Part shown: in pieces, positions 1 to 8,855 of the stretch | Position numbering within the stretch: the first letter of the stretch is position 1 | How the letters are laid out: each line of letters opens with the position of its first letter | NCBI GenBank assembly: GCA_029260595.1 | Contig: JAJDCY010000025.1 | Span: forward strand, 1-43,492 | DNA length: 43,492 bases | Source of the DNA: Phycisphaeraceae bacterium | Lineage (GTDB): Bacteria > Planctomycetota > Phycisphaerae > Phycisphaerales > Phycisphaeraceae | Direction of reading: 5' to 3' | Notes under the pieces: model-generated | Told to the model about the DNA's origin: nothing | The model's database searches: none | Seen by the model: only the letters and a program-made list of their open reading frames with translations | Translations under genes and position numbers: made by a program

Positions 1-1
1 C

Positions 2-526
2 CTGACCGGCGCCCTTGGTTATCGACGCCTCAACGACTCGGACGACAACGCTTTGGTGGCGGGCATCTCAATCCCACTTCCTATCTTTGACCGTCGACAG
101 GGCGACATTCTTGCTGCAAGACTGGACGTGGCGTCCGCTCATCAGGAACGCCGGGCAGCCGAGTTGCGGGTGCAGGCCGCGCTAGCCGCGGCTTACGCCC
201 AGCTTACGACGGCTCACAGCAAAGCCGTCATACTCCGCGACGAAGCTCTGCCCCCGGCCACCGAGGCATACGAGGCTATACGGCGGGCGTTCGATCAAGG
301 CGACCTGGGCTTTCTTGATGTACTGGACGCAGAACGCACGCTAATTGATTTTCGACAGCAATACCTGGACGCATTGGCTGCCTACCACGGGGCGGTGGCC
401 CAGATCGAGGGCCTGATCGGTCAACCGCTGGCAACGGTATCGGTTGACCCTGCCCATGAAAGCAAAGCCCGCCTCGACACAAGCATTCCGGTATCGCCCG
501 AACCTATTGAGGAACCCAACCCATGA
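2..526 (+). CDS. TolC/CzcC-family outer-membrane factor, C-terminal part (5' end outside window)
   Basis: The reading frame is open from base 2 and runs to a TGA at 524-526, so about 174 C-terminal residues of a longer protein are visible. It would form the outer-membrane channel of a tripartite heavy-metal efflux pump. The signature GISIPLPIFDRRQGDI near the visible N-terminus and the later LGFLDVLDAERTLIDF and AYHGAVAQIEGLIGQP match the second half of OEP/TolC repeats in CzcC proteins. The internal TTG at 53 is not the true start, because coding continues upstream of it (LTGALGYRRLND...). Its stop overlaps the ATG of the adaptor gene (ATGA), as expected for a translationally coupled czcCBA operon. 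The same motifs occur in the complete CzcC at 9874-11295. Confidence 0.9.
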   Translation: MTGALGYRRLNDSDDNALVAGISIPLPIFDRRQGDILAARLDVASAHQERRAAELRVQAALAAAYAQLTTAHSKAVILRDEALPPATEAYEAIRRAFDQGDLGFLDVLDAERTLIDFRQQYLDALAAYHGAVAQIEGLIGQPLATVSVDPAHESKARLDTSIPVSPEPIEEPNP

Positions 527-1845
527 AGATATTACAAGCAACGACTGGATCGATCCGGACCCTTACGCTCCTGGTGGGCTTGGTTCTGGTGCCAAACCCG
601 ACGTGGGCACAGCACGCAGGACATGACGACCATGCCGGGCACGACCACGGTGCAGAGAGCAGTCAGACTAGTGGCGACAAGCATGCCGGGCACGACCATG
701 GCGACGACCATGACGACCACGGCTCAGAAGGAGACGGTCACGAAGGCCATGAGGGGCATGGCGAAGAGGAAGCTGGTGTCATAAAGATTTCGCCATCAGT
801 GGTTGAGGAGTACGGCATTAAGATCGAGCGTGCCAACCAAGGCAAGCTTGGCCAGACACTTCGGCTGCCGGGTGAAGTCGTCTTCAATGCCGATCTGATT
901 GCCCACGTCACTCCCAGTGTTGGGGGAATCGTAGTGGAAGTGACCCAGAGCGTTGGTGATCGCGTCGAGGCGGGCGACATCATGGCGGTGCTCAACAGCC
1001 GAGAGCTCGCCAGCGCCCGAAGTGATTATCTGGCCGCCAAGGCACGCCTTGAGTTGGCTCAAGAGAATCTGACTCGTGACGAGCGGTTACTCAAGGACAA
1101 AATCGGTACTGAACGCAAGGTGCTCGAATCCCGCCAAGCGGTTCGTGAAGCTCAAATCGCTTTGAACTTAGCCGAACAGAACCTGCACGCCCTGGGGCAT
1201 ACCGATGAAGAGGTGCAGGCCATCCTCAATGCGAAAGATACGTCACTGAGTCGATACGAGCTGCGTGCCCCGATTGGCGGTCTTGTGATTGCACGCCACT
1301 TAACGCGAGGGGAACGTGTCGGCGAACAGCCGCAACAATCGCCATTTGTCATCGCCGACCTGTCAAGCGTGTGGGTCAACCTGACGGTGTATCAGCGAGA
1401 CCTCGCGCGCGTACAGGATGGTATGCCGGTGCAGATCCAGTTTGGCCACGGCATCCCCGACGCTAGCGGGATGATCGCCTTCGTGAGTCCCGCAGTGGAT
1501 GAGCAGACGCGTACGGCCATGGCGAGGGTCGTGTTGCCTAACACGAAAGGCCAGTGGCGGCCGGGCTTGTTCGTGACCGGCTACGTTGCGCTGGACGAAT
1601 CAACGACGGCCGCGATCGTCGTACCACGGACCTCATTGCAAACCGTCGATGATAAAACCGTGATCTTCGTCCAGACGGATAAAGGGTTCGAGCCACGCCC
1701 CGTTGAGGTCGGCCGGACCAACGGTACGCACGCAGAGATCCTGCGAGGCCTCGAAGCCGGCAGCCGTTACGTCGCCGCGAATGCGTTCGCACTCAAGGCT
1801 GAGATGAACCGTGCATCGCTGGAACACGCGGGGCATGCCCACTAA
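523..1845 (+). CDS. His-rich RND efflux adaptor (membrane fusion protein, CzcB-like)
   Basis: This is a 440-residue periplasmic adaptor that would link an RND pump to its outer-membrane channel. Residues 1-30 look like a signal peptide (LVGLVLVPNPTWAQ). Residues 31-78 are a His/Asp/Glu-rich metal-binding stretch containing two copies of an AGHDHG-type unit; the underlying DNA repeats as well (near 631 and 691). After that come the typical lipoyl/hairpin parts: GIVVEVTQSVGDRVEAGD, a coiled-coil hairpin (SARSDYLAAKARLELAQENL) and a second lipoyl half (LRAPIGGLVIARHLTRGE), followed by the beta-barrel segment. The C-terminus ends in another His motif (HAGHAH). The start overlaps the stop of the upstream channel gene, and the CzcA pump follows after 25 bases. 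The acidic His-rich head suggests divalent cation capture, but the metal is not determined by sequence. Confidence 0.9.
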   Translation: MKILQATTGSIRTLTLLVGLVLVPNPTWAQHAGHDDHAGHDHGAESSQTSGDKHAGHDHGDDHDDHGSEGDGHEGHEGHGEEEAGVIKISPSVVEEYGIKIERANQGKLGQTLRLPGEVVFNADLIAHVTPSVGGIVVEVTQSVGDRVEAGDIMAVLNSRELASARSDYLAAKARLELAQENLTRDERLLKDKIGTERKVLESRQAVREAQIALNLAEQNLHALGHTDEEVQAILNAKDTSLSRYELRAPIGGLVIARHLTRGERVGEQPQQSPFVIADLSSVWVNLTVYQRDLARVQDGMPVQIQFGHGIPDASGMIAFVSPAVDEQTRTAMARVVLPNTKGQWRPGLFVTGYVALDESTTAAIVVPRTSLQTVDDKTVIFVQTDKGFEPRPVEVGRTNGTHAEILRGLEAGSRYVAANAFALKAEMNRASLEHAGHAH

Positions 1846-1870
1846 TTAAGTTCACGAAAGATATTGAGCC

Positions 1871-4800
1871 ATGATAGAACGAATCATTGATTTTTCCTTG
1901 CGCAGCCGGATGATGGTGGCCGTGCTCGTACTGCTGGTGATGGGCTCGGGCTACTGGTCGTACACGCAACTGCCGGTGGATGCTTTCCCCGACGTTTCGC
2001 CCAACCTTGTGCAGGTTTTTACGGTTACAGACGGTCTCGCACCCGAGGAGATCGAGAAGTATGTGACCTATCCCGTCGAGGCATCGATGACGGGGCTTCC
2101 GGGCATTGTCGAAATCCGAAGTATTTCCAATTTCGGGCTGTCGGTCGTCAACGTCTACTTCGAAGACGGCATGGACATCTATTTCACCCGCCGCCTGGTC
2201 GGCGAGCGACTCCAGGAGGCCCGAGAGCAGATCCCCGAAGGCTTCGGCGAGCCCGAGATGGGGCCGATCGCTTCCGGCATGGGCTTGATCCTCTACTACT
2301 ATCTTGAAGACACAACAGGGCAATACACGCTCGAAGAGCTAAGGACCATTCAGGACTGGGTCGTCAAGTTCCAACTCCAAACCGTGCCAGGCGTGACTGA
2401 AGTCCTCGGGATCGGCGGGTTTGAAAAACAGTTCCACGTCAACATCGACCCCCAGGCGCTGCTGCGCTACGACCTGTCGCTGCACGACGTCATCGAGCGG
2501 ATCGAAGAGAACAACGTCAGCGTCGGCGCACAGTTTCTAGAGATAGATGCCGAAGAATTTGTAGTGCGGTCCGAAGGCTTGGCTCACGGTGTGGAGGATT
2601 TATCCAACATCGTGGTCAAGACCGAGGATGGCCGTGCCATCTACCTGCGGGATGTATCCAACATCGTGGTCGGCGGCGCTATCCGACGCGGGCTGCAAAC
2701 CCTAAACGGTGAGAAGGAGGTGGTCTCGGGGATGGTTGTGCAGCTCTACGGCACGAATGCCTCAACCGTCATCGAGCGGGTTGAGGCGAAGCTTAAAGAG
2801 GTTCAGAAGGCACTGCCCGAGGGCGTGAACATCGTCCCGTATTACGAGCAGAGCGAATTGGTCCAATCCTCTGTCAGCACCGTCCAGGGCGCGCTGATCC
2901 AAGGCATCGGGCTGGTGGCGTTGGTCCTGCTCGTGTTTATGGGTGGGTTCCGGCCGTCCATCGTGGTGGCACTGGCGATTCCCTTTTCGGTGCTCTTCGC
3001 CACACTGGCGATGGGTTACTTCGATATCTCGGCCAACCTGATGTCGCTGGGTGGCTTGGCGATCGCCATCGGAATGATGGTCGACGGTACGATCGTCATG
3101 GTCGAGAACGTAGACCGCCTGCTGCGTGAGTCGGACCCGGACGAGTCGCGTGGCCATGTGGTGGCCCGCGCCTGTCATGAAGTCGGGCGGCCCATTGTCT
3201 TTGCTATTGCGATCATCATTATTGTTTTCCTACCGCTGTTCACACTCCAGGGCGTCGAGGGAAAGACGTTTCGACCTCTCGCCTACACGGTTGCCTTGGC
3301 GATGCTGGGGTCGCTTATCTTCGCGATCCTTGCTGCACCGATCTTCGCCGACCTCTTAATGAGGCGGCCCAAAACCGGTGACAGTGTGTCGGCTCGGATT
3401 CGTCGATCGATCTTGAGCAGTCTGCCTGGGCAACGCAAGGCAAAACCACAAGACGTGCGGAAGGCTGAACAAGCCAATAGCTCGAAAGAAAGCTTGGTCG
3501 TGCGGGCGTTGCTCGTGCCGTATCGGCCGGTTGTACGGTATTTTGTCAAGCAACGCTGGGCAGCGGTTGCGTTGTCGCTGGCCATGTTAATCGTCGGAAT
3601 TATGATCTTTCCACGTCTGGGCAGTGAATTCACCCCCCGTCTTAACGAGGGCGACCTCATCCTGAACCTAACGATGGCCCCGTCGATCTCACTCGAAGAA
3701 ACCAAGCGGCTGAATATGCTCGTTGAGCGCCGGATGATGCAGATCCCCGAGGTAGCGTCCATCGTCAGCCGCATAGGCCGCGGCGAGGTGGGCGCCCACG
3801 CCGACCCCATCAACACCGTGCATGGACTGGTGGTACTCAAACCGAAGGATCAATGGGTCAACGCCAAAAATCAGTCCGACGTGGAACATGCGATCCGCAA
3901 GAAGCTTCAAGGCATGCCCGGCGTGCTGGTCAATATTACCCAGCCCATCCAGTTATCGGTAGACGAGCTCATCGGTGGGGTCCGGGCCGAGTTGGCGGTC
4001 AAGCTCTTTGGCGAGGACTTGGACAAGCTCAAAGACAAGGCCGACGAGATCGCGTCTACCTTGCGGACACTCCAAGGCGCTGAAGATGTTCAGGCCGACC
4101 AAGTCACAGGCACCCCGCAACTGGTTATCCGCCCTGACCGTGAAGCACTGGCTCGATACGGCGTCAACTTAGCAGAGGTGCAGGAAACCATCCGCGCAGC
4201 GATTGGAGGGGTCGATGCGGGTCAGGTTTTCGATGGCATCCGCCGCTTTGATATCTACGTCCGCTACCAGAAACCCTACCGAGCGATGCCCGAAGATGTA
4301 GCGAGCCTACTCGTGAGGACGCCCGATGGTCAGCGCTTGCCGCTCTCTGACCTGGCCCAGGTCACAACCGTAGTAGGGCCACGCCAAATCACTCGCGAGA
4401 ACACCCAGCGGTTTATCAGCATTCAGGCGAACGTCGTCGGCCGTGACATCGGCGGGTTTGTCGAGGAGGCGCAGCGGGCCATCGATCGCGATGTCGAACT
4501 GCCGCCGGGATACCTCGTCACATGGGGTGGCCAATTCGAGCTGGCCCAACAGGCGAACAAGCGATTGATGATCGTCGTGCCCATCACACTCGGGCTGATC
4601 TGTCTGCTGCTCTACAGCAGCTTCAATTCGCTGAAGAACACCGCACTAATCATGCTCAACATCCCGTTGGCTCTGGTCGGCGGGATCCTCGGACTCTGGC
4701 TTCTAGGTGAGAATCTCTCGGTCCCAGCATCCGTCGGGTTCATCGCGTTGTTTGGAATCGCTCTGGAGAACGGCATGGTGCTACTCACCTACCTGAACCA

Positions 4801-5098
4801 ACTCGTGGAAGAAGGTGAGTCGATAGATGACGCCTCTATTCAAGGGGCCCTGTTGCGCGTTCGGCCTGTGCTGATGACCGCCGTGACGACCGCGTTGGGG
4901 CTGATCCCGCTGTTGCTGGCTACCGGCACGGGCAGCGAGGTGCAACGCCCGCTGGCGATCGTCGTCATCGGGGGGTTAGTGACTTCCACGATTCTAACCC
5001 TGTTGGTTTTACCAGCCCTGTATAAGTGGTTCGCGATCAGTGTCGCTCGCAATAACGTCTATTCACCGACTCGGACCGAGTCTCCTGATGGAGCTTAA
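1871..5098 (+). CDS. Heavy-metal efflux RND pump (CzcA/CusA family)
   Basis: A 1075-residue inner-membrane proton/metal antiporter of the HME-RND family. Its N-terminus (MIERIIDFSLRSRMMVAVLV) is the typical cytoplasmic cap and TM1, followed by the porter motif QLPVDAFPDVSPNLVQ. The proton-relay helix reads GMMVDGTIVMVEN, with D405 and E412; the extra Asp of CzcA-type pumps is replaced (AIAIG), as in CusA-type helices. However, the methionine triad of CusA is missing: the first site reads DLILNLTM. Cu/Ag specificity is therefore not supported, and the substrate class stays open. A charged cytoplasmic loop (about residues 497-540) is longer than usual. The gene lies 25 bases after the adaptor, and a PII-like gene starts 3 bases after its stop, so they are almost certainly co-transcribed. 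Confidence 0.92.
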   Translation: MIERIIDFSLRSRMMVAVLVLLVMGSGYWSYTQLPVDAFPDVSPNLVQVFTVTDGLAPEEIEKYVTYPVEASMTGLPGIVEIRSISNFGLSVVNVYFEDGMDIYFTRRLVGERLQEAREQIPEGFGEPEMGPIASGMGLILYYYLEDTTGQYTLEELRTIQDWVVKFQLQTVPGVTEVLGIGGFEKQFHVNIDPQALLRYDLSLHDVIERIEENNVSVGAQFLEIDAEEFVVRSEGLAHGVEDLSNIVVKTEDGRAIYLRDVSNIVVGGAIRRGLQTLNGEKEVVSGMVVQLYGTNASTVIERVEAKLKEVQKALPEGVNIVPYYEQSELVQSSVSTVQGALIQGIGLVALVLLVFMGGFRPSIVVALAIPFSVLFATLAMGYFDISANLMSLGGLAIAIGMMVDGTIVMVENVDRLLRESDPDESRGHVVARACHEVGRPIVFAIAIIIIVFLPLFTLQGVEGKTFRPLAYTVALAMLGSLIFAILAAPIFADLLMRRPKTGDSVSARIRRSILSSLPGQRKAKPQDVRKAEQANSSKESLVVRALLVPYRPVVRYFVKQRWAAVALSLAMLIVGIMIFPRLGSEFTPRLNEGDLILNLTMAPSISLEETKRLNMLVERRMMQIPEVASIVSRIGRGEVGAHADPINTVHGLVVLKPKDQWVNAKNQSDVEHAIRKKLQGMPGVLVNITQPIQLSVDELIGGVRAELAVKLFGEDLDKLKDKADEIASTLRTLQGAEDVQADQVTGTPQLVIRPDREALARYGVNLAEVQETIRAAIGGVDAGQVFDGIRRFDIYVRYQKPYRAMPEDVASLLVRTPDGQRLPLSDLAQVTTVVGPRQITRENTQRFISIQANVVGRDIGGFVEEAQRAIDRDVELPPGYLVTWGGQFELAQQANKRLMIVVPITLGLICLLLYSSFNSLKNTALIMLNIPLALVGGILGLWLLGENLSVPASVGFIALFGIALENGMVLLTYLNQLVEEGESIDDASIQGALLRVRPVLMTAVTTALGLIPLLLATGTGSEVQRPLAIVVIGGLVTSTILTLLVLPALYKWFAISVARNNVYSPTRTESPDGA

Positions 5099-5101
5099 GA
5101 A

Positions 5102-5437
5102 ATGAAAAAAATCGAAGCGTTTATAAAAACCCATCGCTTAGATGAAGTAACCCTCGCTCTACATAAGGTTGAGGGACTGAGTGGTATGACTGTCACAGAT
5201 GCGCGTGGCTTTGGGCGTGGCACGACCGATGGACCATCCGGAGGAGAAGTGTCTGGCGACTTTGTTCCGACGGTACGGATCGAAGTGTTCTGCAATGATG
5301 GTCTTGCGCCCAGCGTCATTGAGGCCATTGAAGGCGCCGCCCATACCGGCCTCCGTGGCGACGGCAAGGTATACATGATTCCGGTTGAAGAAGCGGTCCG
5401 AATCAGCACAAATGAACGCGGTGAAGCAGCAGTGTAG
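5102..5437 (+). CDS. PII-like signalling protein linked to RND efflux (PII-NG type)
   Basis: A 111-residue protein that aligns over its full length with GlnB/GlnK: MKKIEAFIKTHRLDEV at the N-terminus, GMTVTDARGFGRG before the T-loop, and TGLRGDGKVYMIPVEEAVRI at the C-terminus (the nucleotide-binding C-loop region). The T-loop is altered (TTDGPSGGEVSGD) and has no tyrosine at the site uridylylated in classical GlnB. A separate PII group whose genes sit beside CusA/CzcA pumps has been described as PII-NG; this gene fits by position and sequence. It starts 3 bases after the pump stop codon (AAGAA precedes the ATG). A plausible role is nucleotide- or metal-dependent control of the adjacent RND pump; this is inference, since the function of the group was not firmly established as far as I know. 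Confidence 0.85.
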   Translation: MKKIEAFIKTHRLDEVTLALHKVEGLSGMTVTDARGFGRGTTDGPSGGEVSGDFVPTVRIEVFCNDGLAPSVIEAIEGAAHTGLRGDGKVYMIPVEEAVRISTNERGEAAV

Positions 5438-5480
5438 TAGCGATACCGGGTTCAACGAACCTCTAACTGAAAGGAACGAT

Positions 5481-5696
5481 ATGAAGATATGGCTAACAAT
5501 GACACTCGCCATCTTGGTTTTCACGCTAGGCGGCTGCGGTGAGGACGCGACCGACAGCAACTCGACCCATCCTGCTATCCACGTCGGGGACGATCACGAT
5601 GAAAAGGAACATCACACGGACGAACTGCATGATCACGAAGAAGAGGGCCACGCGGATCACGATGGAGAAGACCACACAGGACACGATCATCATTGA
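5481..5696 (+). CDS. Small His-rich lipoprotein (putative periplasmic metal buffer)
   Basis: A 71-residue protein starting at the ATG preceded by GAAAGGAACGAT. An upstream in-frame ATG at 5385 lies inside the PII-like gene and has no ribosome site, so the short form is preferred. Residues 1-18 are a lipoprotein signal with lipobox LGGC (Cys18). The mature part is almost only His, Asp and Glu (for example HDHEEEGHADHDGEDH) and ends in HDHH. Such a disordered His-rich chain would bind Zn/Cd/Cu/Ni-type ions in the periplasm. It resembles the His-rich head of the adaptor at 523-1845, suggesting the two serve the same efflux system. No catalytic fold is visible. Confidence 0.75.
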   Translation: MKIWLTMTLAILVFTLGGCGEDATDSNSTHPAIHVGDDHDEKEHHTDELHDHEEEGHADHDGEDHTGHDHH

Positions 5697-5711
5697 CCAA
5701 AGAACATACAA

Positions 5712-5990
5712 GTGACGAGAAGCCGGAAAAAGAAGCGAAAGCAGGTGGTACAAACCAGGAAGCCGCAAAAACAGGATTTCGGCGCACCAAGCGGCTGGAA
5801 CCTGGTTGGTTTGTGGGTTCTAACAACCATTCTCATCGCGGGGACGGAACTCGGTCAGCGCTTGCAGATTGAGCGAAGAGGTTATGCCCATGTATCACTG
5901 TTATGGATCGTGCTGCTGCTGGTGTTGGTCGTGATATCGGTTGTATTGACCATTCAGTGGTATCGGGCTTATCGAGACAAATGCTCATAA
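5712..5990 (+). CDS. Small two-TM membrane protein, unknown function
   Basis: A 92-residue hypothetical protein with a GTG start 15 bases after the His-rich lipoprotein. The N-terminus is strongly basic (MTRSRKKKRKQ), followed by two hydrophobic helices (about residues 28-45 and 62-82) separated by a short charged loop, and a short basic tail ending RAYRDKCS. I do not recognise a family. Its position at the end of the first efflux operon suggests an accessory membrane role, but there is no direct evidence. The ribosome site is weak, so the exact start is uncertain. Confidence 0.55.
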   Translation: MTRSRKKKRKQVVQTRKPQKQDFGAPSGWNLVGLWVLTTILIAGTELGQRLQIERRGYAHVSLLWIVLLLVLVVISVVLTIQWYRAYRDKCS

Positions 5991-6070
5991 CCCCTGTGGC
6001 TAACACATGGCTTTTGCGTTTCGCCCCGGTGAAGTGAGACAACAGGGTGAAAGAGCAAGATAAGGAGATC

Positions 6071-6550
6071 ATGGACATGTCACTAACAACACAATCGCGA
6101 TTCATTCTGGCCGTTGGTAGTGTTCTCTTCGTTTTAGGCTGTGCCCAGAACCGAGTAAGCCTTGTGGACGCCGACAAAGTGTCCGTGGAAGGGATGTCAA
6201 CACACCACGTATATTTCCCCTGGGTTGACGTCTTCAAAGAAGACGGCGCAGCGATTGTAAAGGGCACGCTTCGGCAACGACAAATGCATAAGCACCCCAT
6301 GTCTGGTCACATTGATGTGCTGATCCTAGCTCCCGATGGACAGGTGATTGAACAAGCGCAGACTTCCATCCGACCTCGTCGTCATTCAAGAAGAGGACCG
6401 AAAGACGCTCACTTCGCAGTGCCATTAAGCATTATGCCTCCCGACGGTGCAATGGTCCGAGTCCAGTATCACAATCGCCCCCGCCATACGTCGGAAGACA
6501 ACCATTCTTCAAGAGAGCAAATTGAGCCATCAATCATGAATTACACATAA
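6071..6550 (+). CDS. Lipoprotein of unknown function upstream of the Zn/Cd ATPase
   Basis: A 159-residue predicted lipoprotein. The start at 6071 is chosen because AAGGAG lies 3-8 bases upstream; an in-frame GTG at 6047 lacks this. The signal is SRFILAVGSVLFVLGC with Cys at the lipobox. The mature region has a beta-rich look (GAAIVKGTLRQRQ, GHIDVLILAPDGQVIEQ, VRVQYHNRPRH) and is rich in His and Arg, compatible with a small immunoglobulin-like beta-sandwich; that fold is a guess. It ends 4 bases before the P-type ATPase start, so the two are probably one transcript. No metal-site motif beyond scattered His is evident. Confidence 0.7.
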   Translation: MDMSLTTQSRFILAVGSVLFVLGCAQNRVSLVDADKVSVEGMSTHHVYFPWVDVFKEDGAAIVKGTLRQRQMHKHPMSGHIDVLILAPDGQVIEQAQTSIRPRRHSRRGPKDAHFAVPLSIMPPDGAMVRVQYHNRPRHTSEDNHSSREQIEPSIMNYT

Positions 6551-6554
6551 GGAC

Positions 6555-8729
6555 ATGAAGCACCTGTCATTCAAAGTCGAAGGTATGGACTGTGCCGAGG
6601 AGGTGGCGATCCTAAAGCGTGAACTCGGCCCCCTGGCCGGAGGAGAGGACCGACTCACCTTCGACTTGCTCCGTGGCACCATGACAGTGCGACTTGAGTC
6701 AGAACATCCGTCCGCTGACGACATCATCCAGGCTGTATCGCACACAGGGGTGCGAATCAAGGTCTTAGAAAACGGGAAGCAGGTTGCCCCAGAGCAGCCT
6801 CATAGAACCTCGTGGCTACGACCTGTCCTTACGGCGGCAAGCGGGGTATTCACATTCACAGCCTTTATTACCCACGCCTCAATCGCCGGGGGCATAGCCT
6901 CGGCACTCGGGGCGGAGGGAATGGGTGTGACTCACCAGGTGCCCTTGACGGCTAGGGCGCTTTACACACTCGCCGTAATATCCGGGGTTTGGCTCGTTCT
7001 TCCAAAAGCCTGGTTTGCGCTTCGGCGGTTCAGGCCGGACATGAACCTGCTCATGACCGTCGCCGTGTGCGGTGCCGTGGCGATCAACGAGTGGTTCGAG
7101 GCGGCCACCGTCGCCTTTCTCTTTGCGGTCTCCCTGCTGCTCGAATCCTGGAGTGTGGGTCGTGCCCGGCGGGCCGTTGAAGCATTACTTGAAAACGCAC
7201 CGACCACCGCTCACATCAAGCACCCAGACGGCACAGAAGAACAGGTCCCGGCCGAAGCTGTGCCCATAGGGTCTACTATCATCGTCAAACCGGGGGAGCG
7301 CATCCCACTTGATGGGCGCGTCGCACAGGGCGACAGCCGGGTGAATCAGGCGCCCATCACCGGTGAAAGCGTCCCCGTTGTCAAAACCACCGGTGACGAG
7401 GTATTTGCCGGCACCGTTAATGGCGACGGAGCCCTTGAGATCCAAACGACCAAGGTCGCGGCCGACACCACCCTGGCGCACATCATCCGGCTCGTCGGCG
7501 AGGCCCAGTCTCGACGTGCACCCTCTGAGCAGTGGGTCGACCGGTTCGCCCGCGTCTACACACCCGCTGTGATGGGGCTTGCTGTTCTCTTATTTGTTCT
7601 GCCCCCATTAGTCCTCAGCGGGGCGTGGGGAGTGTGGTTTTACCGCTCGCTTGTTCTTCTGGTTATCGCCTGCCCGTGTGCACTGGTGATCTCTACGCCG
7701 GTGAGTATTGTGGCGGCGCTTGCCGCTTCTGCTAGCCGCGGCGTGCTCGTCAAAGGCGGTGTGTACATGGAAGCCGCCGGCCGACTTAAAGCCTTTGCCT
7801 TCGATAAGACCGGGACACTCACGGAGGGCCGCCCCAAGGTAGTGGAGGTGATTCCACTTGCCACGCACAACGAACGAGAACTTCTTGAACGGGCCGCCGC
7901 GATGGAGGCACGAAGCAGCCACCCTGTGGCCAGGTCCATCATCGAATACGCAGATGACAGGGGAATTGAAGTCCTTGCCGCCGATGACGTTCAGGCACTC
8001 CAGGGCAGAGGCGTCACCGCGAGATTTAATGCCAAGAGCTATTGGCTTGGTTCACACCGATACCTGGAGGAACGAGGACAAGAAACGCCAAATGTTCATC
8101 AAAAGCTGGAGGAGATGTCGGGCGCGGGCCGTACTGCCGTCGTTGTGGGCAATGACTCGCATGTGTGCGGCCTTATCGGCATAGCCGACGCGGTGCGCTC
8201 TGACACCAAACAGATTATTCAAACACTTCGCGACACGGGTATCTCCCACATCGTGATGCTTACCGGCGACAATTCGGGAACGGCCCAGGCGATCGCAAGC
8301 GAAACCGGTGTGGACGAGTTCCGTGCCGAGCTTCTACCCGAAGACAAAGTCACAGCGGTCGAGGCGCTGGTGTCCAGGTACGGGGATGTGGCCATGGTGG
8401 GCGACGGTGTGAATGACGCGCCGGCCATGGCTCGGGCTTCTCTTGGCATTGCGATGGGGGCTGCCGGGAGTGATGCCGCTATTGAAACCGCCGACATCGC
8501 CCTGATGTCGGACGACCTCTCTAAGCTGCCGTGGCTCATCCGCCACTCCCGCCGCACACTGGCAATCATCCGACAAAACATCGCTCTCTCACTTGCCGTC
8601 AAGGCACTATTCGTACTTCTGACCGTTATCGGCTACGCGTCCCTCTGGGCCGCTATCGCGGCTGACATGGGGACCTCATTGGTTGTGATCTTCAACGGGC
8701 TTCGGTTACTGCGGGGCAAACACGTATGA
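6555..8729 (+). CDS. Zn/Cd/Pb-type P1B ATPase (ZntA/CadA-like)
   Basis: A 724-residue heavy-metal translocating ATPase that pumps divalent ions from cytosol to periplasm. It has one N-terminal HMA domain with GMDCAEE (residues 10-16), a form typical of Zn/Cd/Pb transporters. Next come the TM region, the actuator motif ITGES, the channel CPC motif (C373-P374-C375), the phosphorylated Asp in DKTGTLTEG (D417), the SSHPVA nucleotide-site motif and the hinge GDGVNDAPA. Only one Cys is present in the HMA motif (GMDC, not GMTCxxC), which argues against Cu(I). It follows the lipoprotein by 4 bases and is convergent with an ArsR/SmtB repressor, a common pairing for Zn/Cd exporters. Confidence 0.93.
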   Translation: MKHLSFKVEGMDCAEEVAILKRELGPLAGGEDRLTFDLLRGTMTVRLESEHPSADDIIQAVSHTGVRIKVLENGKQVAPEQPHRTSWLRPVLTAASGVFTFTAFITHASIAGGIASALGAEGMGVTHQVPLTARALYTLAVISGVWLVLPKAWFALRRFRPDMNLLMTVAVCGAVAINEWFEAATVAFLFAVSLLLESWSVGRARRAVEALLENAPTTAHIKHPDGTEEQVPAEAVPIGSTIIVKPGERIPLDGRVAQGDSRVNQAPITGESVPVVKTTGDEVFAGTVNGDGALEIQTTKVAADTTLAHIIRLVGEAQSRRAPSEQWVDRFARVYTPAVMGLAVLLFVLPPLVLSGAWGVWFYRSLVLLVIACPCALVISTPVSIVAALAASASRGVLVKGGVYMEAAGRLKAFAFDKTGTLTEGRPKVVEVIPLATHNERELLERAAAMEARSSHPVARSIIEYADDRGIEVLAADDVQALQGRGVTARFNAKSYWLGSHRYLEERGQETPNVHQKLEEMSGAGRTAVVVGNDSHVCGLIGIADAVRSDTKQIIQTLRDTGISHIVMLTGDNSGTAQAIASETGVDEFRAELLPEDKVTAVEALVSRYGDVAMVGDGVNDAPAMARASLGIAMGAAGSDAAIETADIALMSDDLSKLPWLIRHSRRTLAIIRQNIALSLAVKALFVLLTVIGYASLWAAIAADMGTSLVVIFNGLRLLRGKHV

Positions 8730-8855
8730 TTTGGTTCATAGACCAGCCGATGATCGTCTGGCCGAAGAATATGAAGCCATTGATGCATAGCAGCATCAAG
8801 AGCGTCCGGCGTTCGAGTGAAGCGAAGTCTCTTGCGCCATAGCCACCGCCGGACA

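Noticed and set aside
631..715. Tandem DNA repeat inside the first adaptor gene as a separate element
   Set aside because: It only reflects the repeated His-rich peptide unit of the protein.
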